From assembly GCF_018614915.1 (NCBI RefSeq), contig NZ_JAGGNU010000043.1, forward strand, positions 36,021 through 100,020: a DNA stretch of 64,000 nucleotides, read 5' to 3'. Source of the DNA: Variovorax paradoxus (GTDB taxonomy: Bacteria; Pseudomonadota; Gammaproteobacteria; Burkholderiales; Burkholderiaceae_C). The notes under the pieces are model-generated. The model was given only the letters and a program-made list of their open reading frames with translations. It had not been told where the DNA came from and ran no database searches. Positions 1 through 8,495 of the stretch are shown piece by piece; the stretch's first letter is position 1, and the number at the start of each line of letters is the position of its first letter. The position numbers and the translations under genes are program-made.

Positions 1-557
1 TGCCAGAAGTCGGGCATGAGCCAGGGGTGCGGGTACGACGGGATGCCGTTGCCCTCGGCCTCCTGGCGGTAGTTGAGCAGTTGCTGCTCGCTCAGGCGGC
101 CTTCGAGGAAAGCACGCGCGTAGATGCCGGGGGAGCTGTGGCCCTGGATGAAGAGCAGGTCGCCGCCGTGCGTGTCGGTGGCGGCATGCCAGAAATGACC
201 GAAGCCGATGTCGTAGAGCGTGGCCGCCGACTGGAAGCTCGCGATGTGGCCGCCGAGTTCGGACGAGTCCTTGTTGGCGCGCAGGATGATCGCCATCGCG
301 TTCCAGCGGATGATCGAGCGCAGGCGGTGTTCGATCTCGCGATTGCCGGCAGACTTTTCCTCCTTCTCGGGCGGGATCGTATTCTTGTAGGCCGTGTTCA
401 GCGAACGGGGCACGTACACGCCGTCGCGGCGGCCCTCGTCGACGAGGCGATTCAACAGAAAGTTCGTGCGCTCGCTGCCGCGGTGTTGTTGAACCGCGCC
501 AAGCGCGTCGATCCACTCGCCAGTTTCCGTGGGGTCAAGGTCACCCATCGTGCTCAT
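1..557 (-). CDS. aceE: Pyruvate dehydrogenase E1 component, N-terminal part (runs off the left edge)
   Basis: Cytoplasmic thiamine-diphosphate enzyme that decarboxylates pyruvate in the pyruvate dehydrogenase complex. The 185 visible residues match the homodimeric AceE type found in proteobacteria: an early ETGEWIDAL segment, then RTNFLLNRLVDEGRR, NTAYKNTIPPE, RLRSIIRWNAMAIILRAN, and GHSSPGIYARAFLEGRL near the window edge. The start is the ATG at 557, preceded by a good ribosome site (AGGAG, about 8 bases upstream). The remaining roughly 700 residues, including the ThDP-binding region, lie outside the window. Identity is secure; partner genes (aceF, lpd) are not visible. Confidence 0.95.
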   Translation of the reverse strand, partial: MSTMGDLDPTETGEWIDALGAVQQHRGSERTNFLLNRLVDEGRRDGVYVPRSLNTAYKNTIPPEKEEKSAGNREIEHRLRSIIRWNAMAIILRANKDSSELGGHIASFQSAATLYDIGFGHFWHAATDTHGGDLLFIQGHSSPGIYARAFLEGRLSEQQLLNYRQEAEGNGIPSYPHPWLMPDFW

Positions 558-1031
558 CGGTTTGTCTCCTGTGTCATGGCCAGGACTCGCATCGGGCGAC
601 GCGGTCGGCCTTGGTACAGAGCAATCGATGTGCCACGCGGCGCACGGTTCGAGAAGCGCGCTAAGTTGTTGATTGCATGAGGGATCAGCTGAGAACGAGG
701 CGAGTGCTACGCCGATGATCCGGATGCGGAGCGAAGAGGCCGTCCGAATCACCGGACCGGTGATTGGGGGCAAACCCTGAGGCCTCGCGGACGCTCAGCG
801 ATGGACAACTGAATCGAGCGTAGGCGGCCTGAGCTCGAAGCAGGACGTGCGAAGGGCAAGGTCGGCGTCAGTCGCGCGCGCCACCGCAGCCGAACGCGTG
901 CACACTTGCCTGAGCTCCGACCCCGCGCAACAGTAAGCCGGCGACTTGCGCACGACCCGTCTCCTTCCTACGCGCTGCGCAGTTGCTTGCTTCTAACAAG
1001 GACGTGTCGCAACTACGTCAAGGTGATTCCC
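558..1031. other. Intergenic region between aceE and the DUF2231 gene
   Basis: About 470 bases upstream of both divergently read neighbours. It must hold the aceE promoter and probably that of the DUF2231 gene. I see no convincing coding frame, terminator hairpin or repeat; apparent frames across it have no recognisable protein character. Confidence 0.5.
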
Positions 1032-1487
1032 ATGCGAACTCCTGCCAACATCGCAGGCCACCCGATCCATCCAATGCTGGTCACCATCCCGATCGGCCTG
1101 TGGATTTTTTCGCTGGTGGCTGATCTTGTGGCCCTCCGGTCCGGTGCGCCTGACACCTGGACGCTCATTGCCTTGTACACAATGGTCGGCGGCATCCTTG
1201 GAGCCCTCGCCGCCGCGGCGCCGGGCTTGGTGGACTTGTTGTCGCTCGACGACCGCGATCTCAAGAAGACCGCCTTGATCCACATGAGTCTAAATTTGAC
1301 CATCGTGGCCTTGTACCTGGTCAACGCCTGGCTGCGTTGGGATGCGCCCATCAGGGGAGGCGTCCCGCTGGCGCTTTCCGTCTTGGCGATCGCGCTGCTG
1401 CTGATATCGGGATGGCTGGGCGGCAAGATGGTCTATCTGGCCGGCGTCGGCGTCAGCACGGAGCGAGGTACGCAGCGACATGCTTGA
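1032..1487 (+). CDS. DUF2231-type membrane protein
   Basis: 151-residue inner-membrane protein of unknown function. It begins with the family's typical signature NIAGHPIHPMLVTIPIG (HPxHPM, about residues 10-15) and shows four hydrophobic helices at about residues 16-35, 47-67, 85-103 and 115-137, with a charged LDDRDLKK loop between the second and third. The ATG at 1032 is chosen over upstream starts because the HPxHPM motif always lies near the N-terminus and an AAGGTG ribosome site sits just before it. DUF2231 proteins may be redox or heme related, but nothing here proves that. It stands alone. Confidence 0.82.
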   Translation: MRTPANIAGHPIHPMLVTIPIGLWIFSLVADLVALRSGAPDTWTLIALYTMVGGILGALAAAAPGLVDLLSLDDRDLKKTALIHMSLNLTIVALYLVNAWLRWDAPIRGGVPLALSVLAIALLLISGWLGGKMVYLAGVGVSTERGTQRHA

Positions 1488-1705
1488 CATTGTCCAGCTG
1501 CGTGGGCAGGGGCAGTACAGGCCGGGTTTCGCTGCGAAAGTCTGAGACAGTGGTTGCCGTTCAAAGCCTCGCATGCGGAGGTGAGCAGCAATGTCTGAGA
1601 CGAGCCTAGCCAAAGGGCCGCTTCAAGGGCTGAAAGCAGACGTTTGACATGAGGGGCGGCCGCAAGTGGGCGAAGCCCGCTTGTGGACGTCCCTCGATGG
1701 AAGGG

Positions 1706-2080
1706 TTAGGCCTCGGGTTCGTTGCAAACCACTTCGATGTTGTGTCCGTCCGGACCAATGACGAAAGCTGCATAGTAGTTCGCGTGGTAGTGCGGGCGCA
1801 GACCAGGCGCACCATTGTCCTTGCCACCCGCCTCCAGAGCCGCGCGATAGAAAGCTTCGACCTGTTGGCGATTCTCAGCCTTGAACGCCAGGTGAAGATG
1901 CGCCGGCTTCTCCTCGGTTTGGTACAGGCACAATGAAGCCTTACCCTTTGGGCTAAGCTCGACCCCGTATGTCGGGGGCCCCTCCGAGACAACAGCTACG
2001 CCGAGCGTTTCGAGTGCCTTGAGGAAGAACGCTTTGCTCGCTGCATAGTCGCTGACTCCGAATTTGACGTGGTCAAACAT
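1706..2080 (-). CDS. VOC (glyoxalase/bleomycin-resistance) family protein
   Basis: 124 residues, one vicinal-oxygen-chelate domain: MFDHVKFGVSDYAASKAFF at the start, AHLHLAFKAENRQQVEAFY in the middle, and HYHANYYAAFVIGPDGHNIEVVC at the end. The His and Glu residues in these segments are the usual metal-ligand positions. The ATG at 2080 is preceded by AGGAG and removes a low-complexity extension. Members of this small group are often labelled glyoxalase-like or lactoylglutathione-lyase-like, but the substrate cannot be read from sequence. Cytoplasmic and apparently monocistronic. Confidence 0.85.
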   Translation of the reverse strand: MFDHVKFGVSDYAASKAFFLKALETLGVAVVSEGPPTYGVELSPKGKASLCLYQTEEKPAHLHLAFKAENRQQVEAFYRAALEAGGKDNGAPGLRPHYHANYYAAFVIGPDGHNIEVVCNEPEA

Positions 2081-2164
2081 GAGTTCTCCTGAAGTGTGTG
2101 GGCCTGGCTGACGGAGAGGCAACGCCTGCTGCGCACCTTGCAATGTCAGCTTGCGGACCTATTC

Positions 2165-2314
2165 TGTTGAAAAACTCGCCCTGGCGGTCTGAGTGCATCT
2201 TTCGGGGGGTACTCGACCCCTTGCCCGCCTCACGATCGCGGCTCCTGATGCGTTCTACGAGGTCGGTTTCGACCGGTGCTGCGCCGCGTCATGAGCGAGT
2301 CGAGTTTTTCAACA
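2165..2314. repeat. 150-bp MITE-like unit bounded by a perfect 14-bp inverted repeat
   Basis: The sequence TGTTGAAAAACTCG at 2165-2178 returns exactly as its reverse complement at 2301-2314. Outside the perfect part the two flanks remain loosely complementary (GGACCTATT against GGTCCGATT). The interior has no credible gene. This is the form of a miniature inverted-repeat element or of paired IS ends left after internal deletion. No transposase is present and no target duplication was established. Confidence 0.5.
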
Positions 2315-2479
2315 CAATCGGACCCGGAGCAGACACTGAACGGCGGGAATTGATGGCCGCCAAGCCGTCATCGAATCTTGATCCATCCGCCTCGATGATG
2401 AGCTGGATCGGCAACCACTAGCGCTTGGTGCGGGGGCTCGACTTCACTGTGACCGCAGAGACCAGGCGCCGGGCGACCT

Positions 2480-3076
2480 CTAATGCGGCTTTCGCAGCAT
2501 GGGGACGATCGTGGGTGACGATCCTTCCTGGATCGCGCCCAAGGCTTCGAAACCGTGGCGTTGATAGAAGCCGAGATTGCGCGGATTGCTGGATTCGAGA
2601 TACGCGGAAAAGTTGTCGGCGTCGCAGCGGGCAAGGGCATGAGCCATGAGCCGATCACCGATCCCCTGTCCCTGGCGTGCGGGATCGACGCCAATCAGCG
2701 GCAGGTACCAATGAGGCTCGGCGGGATGAAAGCCGGCCATCTTTTCGAACACGCGTGCGGCATCCGGGAGGATTGCAGGCGCAGCGGTGCGTTCGATCAG
2801 GCTTCCCAAGGCTTCCTCGTCGCTCGCTACTCCTGGCGGCAACCACAGGGCCACGCCCGCAAAATTCCCGGTTTGATGCGCGCATCCCAAGCCGAAGGAC
2901 TTCCCGCCGAACGCCCGGGCGAGCAAAGGCATGTTCCGCAGGAAATCCTCGGGTCGCGGCCAGGACCAGCGAGCGGCCGGATCCATGGCGAACGCCAGCA
3001 CGACGGTGGAGATTGCGATATCGGCATCCGCTGCGGCGATCCGGCTTACGAGGGAAGAATTGTCGGAAGCGGTCAT
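2480..3076 (-). CDS. GNAT-family N-acetyltransferase
   Basis: 198 residues with the acetyl-CoA-binding GNAT core in the C-terminal half: LPLIGVDPARQGQGIG (strand 4 plus the Q/RxxGxG pyrophosphate loop), then a helix with LMAHALARC, and YLESSNPRNLGFYQRHGFE, the usual strand-5/helix-4 tail. The N-terminal part holds AMDPAARWSWP, typical of the family that acetylates small amines. Substrate unknown. The start is uncertain: ATG at 3076 or a TTG at 3100 that would add eight residues; neither has a clear ribosome site. No operon partners. Confidence 0.8.
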   Translation of the reverse strand: MTASDNSSLVSRIAAADADIAISTVVLAFAMDPAARWSWPRPEDFLRNMPLLARAFGGKSFGLGCAHQTGNFAGVALWLPPGVASDEEALGSLIERTAAPAILPDAARVFEKMAGFHPAEPHWYLPLIGVDPARQGQGIGDRLMAHALARCDADNFSAYLESSNPRNLGFYQRHGFEALGAIQEGSSPTIVPMLRKPH

Positions 3077-3100
3077 TTTTTGTGCCGCGGCAGCGGTCAA

Positions 3101-3526
3101 ATGAGGTTCTTGAATTCCCGCGCAATCGTGCGCTTCCTGTGGTTCGGGAAAGACCAGAGGGTCCCGAGGCGCTAGTTGTGAATTCGCTTTTGACTCAAGT
3201 GCATTCGCACGGAAGTAGGACTGCCCATATTAAGCGCTTTGACGATCCAACCGCAGGACGCATTGGCTTGGTTTCGCAATCTGCGCTGGATCAGCGTGCG
3301 CCTGCTCGTGGCTGCCTACATCCGTGTGCCCACCTTTTGGTGACGGCCTCCTTGTCGCCCCAGGCGCGGGAACAACTCGTTGGGATGCCGGAAAGCTGCC
3401 CGTGGCCAACGACAGGAAATGGCCGGCCTGAGTCATTCAGCTAACCAGAATGAGCACCGGCTTCGCGCCCAATCCAGTCTTCCTGCGACTCACATTCGAC
3501 GTCCGGAAGCCGTCGTTGGAGAGCAT
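3101..3526. other. Gene-poor interval
   Basis: Roughly 425 bases between the GNAT gene and the downstream end of the binding-protein gene. Frames here are short and lack protein-like composition. I see no repeat, terminator or RNA. Confidence 0.4.
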
Positions 3527-4327
3527 TTACTTGCGTGGAGCGACAACCACTCCACGCAGCCCAGCCCCTTTGATCGCGGCCGCCACCAAGTGCGCTGATT
3601 TCGCATCCTCGACAAACTTGCCGACGTACATGGCAGCGGCGGCATTGCGCCCCTTGGGCACGCCCATGCCAATCGGTTCGACGACGATCCGGCCCTCGAG
3701 AACTCGCGCGCCCGGCCGGCTTGTGGCTCCGGCAAAGAGGGCCGTCTTGGTTGCAGCAATCACTTCGGCCTTTCCGGTATCCAGCAGGGCGAAGTTTTCG
3801 GCAGGACTATTGACGCGGACAAGCTCGGCATTCTTCACGGACTTGGACAGCTGGAGGTCGGCGCCGGATCTTTCGAGCACTCCGATCCGGATCCCGGCCT
3901 TGTCCACATCCGCCGCCGTGGCGACAGGGACGCCGGCACGGACGAGGTAACCCTGTTCGACTTCCATGTAAGGCGCTGAGAAATCCATCGCCGCCGCCCG
4001 CTCGGCATTGATCCCGGCAAGTGCAACGTCCCATTCGCCGGACTTCGCACCGTCGATCAACGCGGGAGGGTTGGAATACACGACCGGTTGGAAGGGCACG
4101 CCAACGCGGCGCGCGAGCTCCTTTCCGAGATCGACTGCAACGCCTTTGAGCTCGCCTGTCGCTGAATCCTTAGTCGCATAGATCGGCCCCAAGAGAAATG
4201 CGACTCGAAGTGTGCCCGTTGGTGCTGTAGCGGTTCTCGTCTCCTGATTCACATCCCCCTGCATTCCCGCGCAGCCCCCGATGAACAGTCCGACCACCCC
4301 TGCTCGTATGCAATCACGTATTTGCAT
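3527..4327 (-). CDS. Lipoprotein substrate-binding protein, amino-acid ABC type (SBP_bac_3)
   Basis: 266 residues. A short N-terminal hydrophobic stretch ends in a lipobox (LFIGGC), so it is probably a lipid-anchored periplasmic protein. The mature part follows the family-3 binding-protein plan: GTLRVAFLLGPIYATKD, LKGVAVDLGKELARRVGVPF, GEWDVALAGINAERA, FSAPYMEVEQGYLVRAG and a second lobe beginning at about IRIGVLERSGADL. The ATG at 4327 has AGGAG just upstream. No permease or ATPase gene adjoins it, so it is an orphan binding protein, possibly a sensor or a remnant of a transporter. Ligand unknown. Confidence 0.82.
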   Translation of the reverse strand: MQIRDCIRAGVVGLFIGGCAGMQGDVNQETRTATAPTGTLRVAFLLGPIYATKDSATGELKGVAVDLGKELARRVGVPFQPVVYSNPPALIDGAKSGEWDVALAGINAERAAAMDFSAPYMEVEQGYLVRAGVPVATAADVDKAGIRIGVLERSGADLQLSKSVKNAELVRVNSPAENFALLDTGKAEVIAATKTALFAGATSRPGARVLEGRIVVEPIGMGVPKGRNAAAAMYVGKFVEDAKSAHLVAAAIKGAGLRGVVVAPRK

Positions 4328-4536
4328 GGTGTGCTCCTCTGAAGGCATCGGTGTATTCAGCCCGTCAAATCACATCGTCATCCAAGACTCCGGTTTCCGG
4401 AAGCGGCCGGTAGCGGAGGCCCTCTTCTGGCCGCATTCTGCCTAAGCAGCCCGCGTCACGCCCTAGCCGACGGTACGCGACAGCCCGCGCGTCCGAAGCC
4501 ATGCCTCTTTGGATAAGCGATACAGGAAATGCCTTG

Positions 4537-4812
4537 TCAGCGGGTGACCAGCCGGGACGAGCGGATGGTCGAAGTCAGGACCACAAGCAGGGCAAGCCCA
4601 CCGACAACAATGAGCGTCCGGAGCCATACAGCGCCGCGAACAGCCAGGCCAGGGACCTGGGCAGAAAATGCTCTCAACCGGTCCGCTAACGGATGTCCCC
4701 TTGGAAGAACCGCTGCGACCAACAGTGGCCCAACGATGGTCAACACGGCAAGTAGGACGAGCGCAGCAACCGCATAGCCAAACACCATCCAAAAAGCCAG
4801 TTTCATCGCCAT
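4537..4812 (-). CDS. Small membrane protein, hypothetical
   Basis: 91 residues with two strongly hydrophobic helices, at about residues 5-36 (LAFWMVFGYAVAALVLLAV onward) and 63-81 (RTLIVVGGLALLVVLTS), joined by a basic loop. No family recognised. An AGGA precedes the ATG at 4812 at reasonable distance. The composition is convincing for an inner-membrane protein, but it stands alone and may be a fragment. Confidence 0.5.
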   Translation of the reverse strand: MAMKLAFWMVFGYAVAALVLLAVLTIVGPLLVAAVLPRGHPLADRLRAFSAQVPGLAVRGAVWLRTLIVVGGLALLVVLTSTIRSSRLVTR

Positions 4813-5177
4813 TCGTCAATAGTCCTTCATGTTGTCACGGAGGTCCGCTCCTGGCCGAAACCGCCTACGGAATCTTAGCAACGGCCTTCTCGACAAGTAC
4901 GCGCTCCAAGCACAAGCATCTTTGGCAGAGTGGCGAGCTCCTGGTCGCTTGCCCGTCGAACCTGTTCGTCTCCCAGCCAGACGTCCCCTGCGACGGTCCG
5001 AAGCGACATCTTGGCGTCATATTCCGAAAGTGGCTCGTTCGCAAGAAGGTCCCACTCGCCCGCCTTGATGGTATCCAGGCCGGTATAGATGCCGCGGGAT
5101 GAACCTCCACGGCTTTGACTCATCTGCCGTACCAGCGTCGCTGCGGGGGGCCGAGAGTGGAGCTGTCGCGTCGAGTC
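4813..5177. other. Intergenic region with a possible degraded gene
   Basis: On the minus strand an 82-codon frame (4875-5123) reads IKAGEWDLLANEPLSEYDAK and then VAGDVWLGDEQVRRA, which looks protein-like. Near its end the sense appears to move to another frame (VLVEKAVAKIP), as if a one-base change had shifted it. I do not recognise the family. It is either a small unknown gene or the tail of a decayed one. Confidence 0.3.
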
Positions 5178-5606
5178 TCACATGACCTGCATCACGGCGA
5201 ACACCAGGTCCGGCGTCTTCTCGCTTCTCAGCTCAAACCGGTTGCCGGCGACCTGCCTCACGGACACGCAGGAAGCCTTCAAGCCTGACTCAGCACCCAT
5301 CCATGTCAGTTCCCAGCAGAGCACGTTGTTCTTAACTTCCCATTTGCCCTGGTCCGCGCACTTGTCCGTAAGCTTGCTCCCAACCGCTCTTGCGCATACC
5401 GACCGGTCCTTGCGAAAGTCAAAGAGGTTGGTGTGCGAAGGGCGTTCCGGGGTCCCATAGATTGAGAGTCCCCAGGTTCGCCCGCTGACCAGTTCAACCA
5501 GAGCGGCACCTGAGATCTCTTGCACAGTCTGAGTTTGCGCGGCGTCGGCCATGCATGCCGCGAGCAGAGCTGCTGAAAGCTTTGGCAGGATCGGGGCGCT
5601 CGCCAT
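5178..5606 (-). CDS. Secreted hypothetical protein
   Basis: 142 residues. The N-terminus (about 1-22, LPKLSAALLAACMADAAQ) resembles a signal peptide, implying periplasmic export. The mature part has LVELVSGRTWGLSIYG, FDFRKDRSVC, and a middle section with KWEVKNNVLCWELTW, a pattern of Trp and Cys similar to small DUF995-like periplasmic proteins, though I do not claim that assignment. GAGGA precedes the ATG at 5606. Function unknown; it stands alone. Confidence 0.6.
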   Translation of the reverse strand: MASAPILPKLSAALLAACMADAAQTQTVQEISGAALVELVSGRTWGLSIYGTPERPSHTNLFDFRKDRSVCARAVGSKLTDKCADQGKWEVKNNVLCWELTWMGAESGLKASCVSVRQVAGNRFELRSEKTPDLVFAVMQVM

Positions 5607-6163
5607 TGTGTTCCTCAGTTGGAGCCTACCGTCACAGTGCAGAAAGACTGCGTCATGGGCGCCAAGGCATCATGCACTCCTGAGTATCCAAGTGCAATGG
5701 GCCGTAGTGGCGCCGCCATGGGATTGCACGTTGGCCAAGAACACGTTCACTTGTCCGCCGCCACCGAGAGTCCGCTTTCGGACCTCACAATTGGAGGGCC
5801 GACGGTATGCCACAGGCCCGTCGCCCAGGTCGAGCGACAGGCATACGCCGCAAGAACGACGGACCGCTTCTCTGATCGGGCCAACTTGTCAAGCGCAGCG
5901 TTCTGCATTTGGATGTTGGGGTTCGGGATTCTCGAACAGAACGGCTCGGTGCAGCTCACGCTTCTCTACGCAGTCGGACCTGGCCTTAAGGGCCAGCGCT
6001 GCACGCATTGGTCAGACGGAACGGAGAGCCACGCTCTTGGGCGCGCTTTGATGCGCAGCAGTCACTTGCGGCTTCATCCGGACCATCGTCTACACCTTGA
6101 CGCTCAAATTCAGGTTCCCCGCTTCCTTTCAAGTTCAGTGTTCGATCATGCCAGCGCTGCTGC
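5607..6163. other. Gene-poor interval left of the IS110 element
   Basis: About 550 bases with no convincing gene on either strand. The right-hand part must include the downstream end of the IS110-family element, whose transposase stops at 6164; its exact boundary cannot be fixed because this group lacks terminal inverted repeats. Confidence 0.4.
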
Positions 6164-7207
6164 TCATGCAGCTGCCGCAATCGGCTCCTGTGCGCCCCAG
6201 CGGAACTCCGATCCGTCCACCCACATGCGGTGCAGGATGACGGCCAGTTTGCGTGCCACCGCGATCACCGCACGTCGGTGGCCTCGCGTCTTGGCCAGCC
6301 GCATGCCCCAGGCTTTCAGCGACGACCACTGCGCGTTGCGCGTAAGCAGCGAGTGGGCCGCGACGTACAAGGCACTCCGCACATCCGCATCGCCTGCCCT
6401 CGAGATGTGGCCGGGATTGTCCATCTCTCCAGACTGGTAGCGCCTGGGCGTTAGACCAAAGTGGGCTGCGACCGTGCGCGACGCCTTGAAGCGGGCCGGG
6501 TCGTCCACAGCGCACTTGAAGGTGAGCGCGGTCACCGGACCGACGCCGGGGATCGACATCAGGCGCACGCACAGCGGATCTGCCCTGGTCAGCGCTTTGA
6601 CGGCGTTGTCCAGCTTCAGATAGGTCTTGTAGAGCACGGTCCTGGCGTCCAGCAAGGGCACAAGCGCACAAGACAGCAACTCGTCATCGGCAAAGGTCGA
6701 ACGCACCTGAACATCGAACGAACCATGGCCAACACGCGGGGCCAGGCGGATGCCGAAGACGCGCAGCAGCCCACGAAGTTCGTTCTCGAGGTCGACGCAC
6801 TTGGCGAGGATCGCCTTGCGGCTGGCGAGCAAGGCACGTACGCGGTGGCTGTGCAGGCTCTTGATGTGCACCCGGCTGTACCAGCCAGTGCGAAGGATCT
6901 GCGCGATGCCGCGGGCGTCGTTGCGGTCGGTCTTGTTGCGCATGGCGTCCAGGGTGTTCTTGACGCGACGTGCTTCCAGGCAGATGACCTCGAAGCCTGC
7001 GGCTTGCAGGCCGTACGTGAGCTACTGGCTCATCGCGCCCGCTTCGAAGCCGACGGACTTCAGCTCGGGGTTGAAGGCACGCAGCCAGTCGACGATCACG
7101 TCGACATGCGCGTCGACCTTCGCCTCCCGACAGACCTCGCCGCGGTCGTCCACAACGCAGATCGAGACGGACCTCAGGGAGACATCGATTCCGGTGAAGT
7201 AGGTCAT
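6164..7207 (-). pseudogene. IS110-family transposase with an in-frame amber codon
   Basis: 348 codons in one frame, broken by a TAG at 7022-7024. Before the stop is the RuvC-like start YFTGIDVSLRSVSICVVDD; after it the same frame goes on with LEARRVKNTLDAMRNKTDRNDARG (DEDD-type acidic residues) and the C-terminal Transposase_20 part (LMSIPGVGPVTALTFKC, then GLTPRRYQSGEMDNPGHISRAG). At the stop the protein reads SQ-stop-LTYGLQAAG, where a Trp (TGG) is expected, so one base change explains it. IS110 enzymes are DEDD recombinases guided by a bridge RNA from the element's non-coding end. Unless the amber codon is suppressed, the copy is inactive. Confidence 0.88.
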
Positions 7208-7440
7208 TCAAGCTCTCCTTCGTAGTGGGCTTACGAGTCTAGGAAGAGAACTCTGCGGGTCAATCAACCCGCCCGATCACCGATGCTCCTGGCCGGCAGC
7301 GTGAGTACGCGACCATGCCAGGGAGCTGCCTTCCGGCGCTCGCTGGTTGCCGGCGACCCTGTTGAGTGAAGTCAAGGGCCCGGCATCGAAGAAGTCCATC
7401 CTTGTTGGCCCTCAACTCGATGGGAGACCATCATGGAATC
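7208..7440 (-). ncRNA. Left non-coding end of the IS110 element, candidate bridge RNA
   Basis: In IS110 elements proper the bridge RNA is made from the non-coding segment upstream of the transposase and read in the same direction. That segment here lies right of 7207, minus strand. Within it 7285-7330 forms a hairpin: on the minus strand GCT-C-CCTGGC pairs with GCCAGG-AGC around a 23-base loop whose core is GCGTACTCAC. A second copy of this hairpin with other loop flanks occurs at 60701-60746. The outer limits given are approximate; the RNA assignment is inference. Confidence 0.45.
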
Positions 7441-7692
7441 GGTAGCCAATGCCATCCAGCATACTGACGGCCGCCCGGCCGCCGAATCAAACAGATCGGC
7501 CGGGCGACCTCACGTGCCGCGCGCTTGGCCCGAAAGGCAGTTTCCAGGTGCAGCCGGGAACTGACACTCCCGGCCAATAACTGCCGCGCGCTCCCGCTGG
7601 CGAACTGGCTCGATGCCTGCCGTTCGGCTTGACCATAGACCGGACCTATGCCGGCCGGCGCGGTGCGGGAGCGGGAGTCCGCGTCGAGCATG
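7441..7692. other. Interval between the IS110 end and the HxlR gene
   Basis: Around 250 bases, GC-rich, no credible gene. It probably contains the outer IS110 junction and the 3' untranslated region of the HxlR-type gene. Confidence 0.35.
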
Positions 7693-8391
7693 TCAACCCG
7701 CGGGGCTGGCGCCGGCGCGGGCGACTGGCGCGATGTTGGCGAACATGCTGCGTGCGTTCCAGGTTGGGAAGGCTCTTACGAGCGACACGGGGCCGTGGAG
7801 TTGGATGCGGCCCTCGCGGGTGGCTTGGGCCCAGGTGAGCTGGCCGGCGTGCCATTTGACGAAGGCTTCGGCTTCCGCCGTGATGTAGAGGTCCTCGTCG
7901 CGGCCGGGGCACGTCTTGCAGATCTCGGTGTCTCCGAGCTCAATGAGTAGCCAATAGCGCTCAGGGCGCGGACGACCGGTGAAGTCGAAGCGGATGACGA
8001 TGCGTCGATCCGGGAGCCGGTCTCGGCGGAGCGCGCGGCACATCGACCAAAGGGCCACATACGGGTCGAGGTTCTCGGGGGCGATCTCGAGCCAACGCGC
8101 ACCCCACTCGCCGAGTGACTGGCAAACCTCGAAGAGCTGGTGGCCCGCGGACGTAAGCTTGTATTGGTGCCCGCGCCCGTCGGGCTTAGGTGCCGACTCG
8201 ACGACGCCACGCCGTTCGAGTTGCCTGAGCCGTTCTGAGAGCAGGGTACGCGACAGTCCGGGCGCGCCCTCCAGGATCTCACCGAAGCATCCGCACCCAA
8301 GGTGCAGGTTACGGATGATCAGCGGCGTCCAGCGCTCGGCGAAGATCTCGGCGCCACGGGCGATGGGACAGTATTGGCCGTACGTCCTCAT
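7693..8391 (-). CDS. HxlR-family transcriptional regulator with C-terminal SCP2-like extension
   Basis: 232 residues. The first ~100 are an HxlR winged helix: YGQYCPIARGAEIFAERWT (with the Cys that often senses electrophiles in this family), LHLGCGCFGEI, LLSERLRQLERRGVV and YKLTSAGHQLF. The rest is a ~110-residue domain found in the longer HxlR proteins, with FDFTGRPRPERYWLLIELG and AFVKWHAGQLTWAQATREGR, like sterol-carrier-type folds. Divergent from the FAD oxidase at 8496, so it probably controls that gene and itself from the shared intergenic region. Confidence 0.87.
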   Translation of the reverse strand: MRTYGQYCPIARGAEIFAERWTPLIIRNLHLGCGCFGEILEGAPGLSRTLLSERLRQLERRGVVESAPKPDGRGHQYKLTSAGHQLFEVCQSLGEWGARWLEIAPENLDPYVALWSMCRALRRDRLPDRRIVIRFDFTGRPRPERYWLLIELGDTEICKTCPGRDEDLYITAEAEAFVKWHAGQLTWAQATREGRIQLHGPVSLVRAFPTWNARSMFANIAPVARAGASPAG

Positions 8392-8421
8392 GAGCCCAGT
8401 ATCGCGCGCCCACCTTCGGCT

Positions 8422-8446
8422 GTGAAGTCCAGATTCTTGACTTTAC
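8422..8446. promoter_or_regulatory. Candidate HxlR operator
   Basis: Inverted repeat GTGAAGTC (8422-8429) and GACTTTAC (8439-8446) with a 9-base spacer and one mismatch, in the 104-base gap between the divergent HxlR and FAD oxidase genes. Position and symmetry fit a dimeric winged-helix operator. Assignment is inference. Confidence 0.45.
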
Positions 8447-8495
8447 GGCCGAGGTCCGCGGTGGTCCGATGTGGTCATCGAAAGTGGAGGACACC

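Noticed and set aside
5747..5959. Minus-strand 70-codon frame near 5.8 kb
   Set aside because: No family, no ribosome site, composition of spacer DNA.
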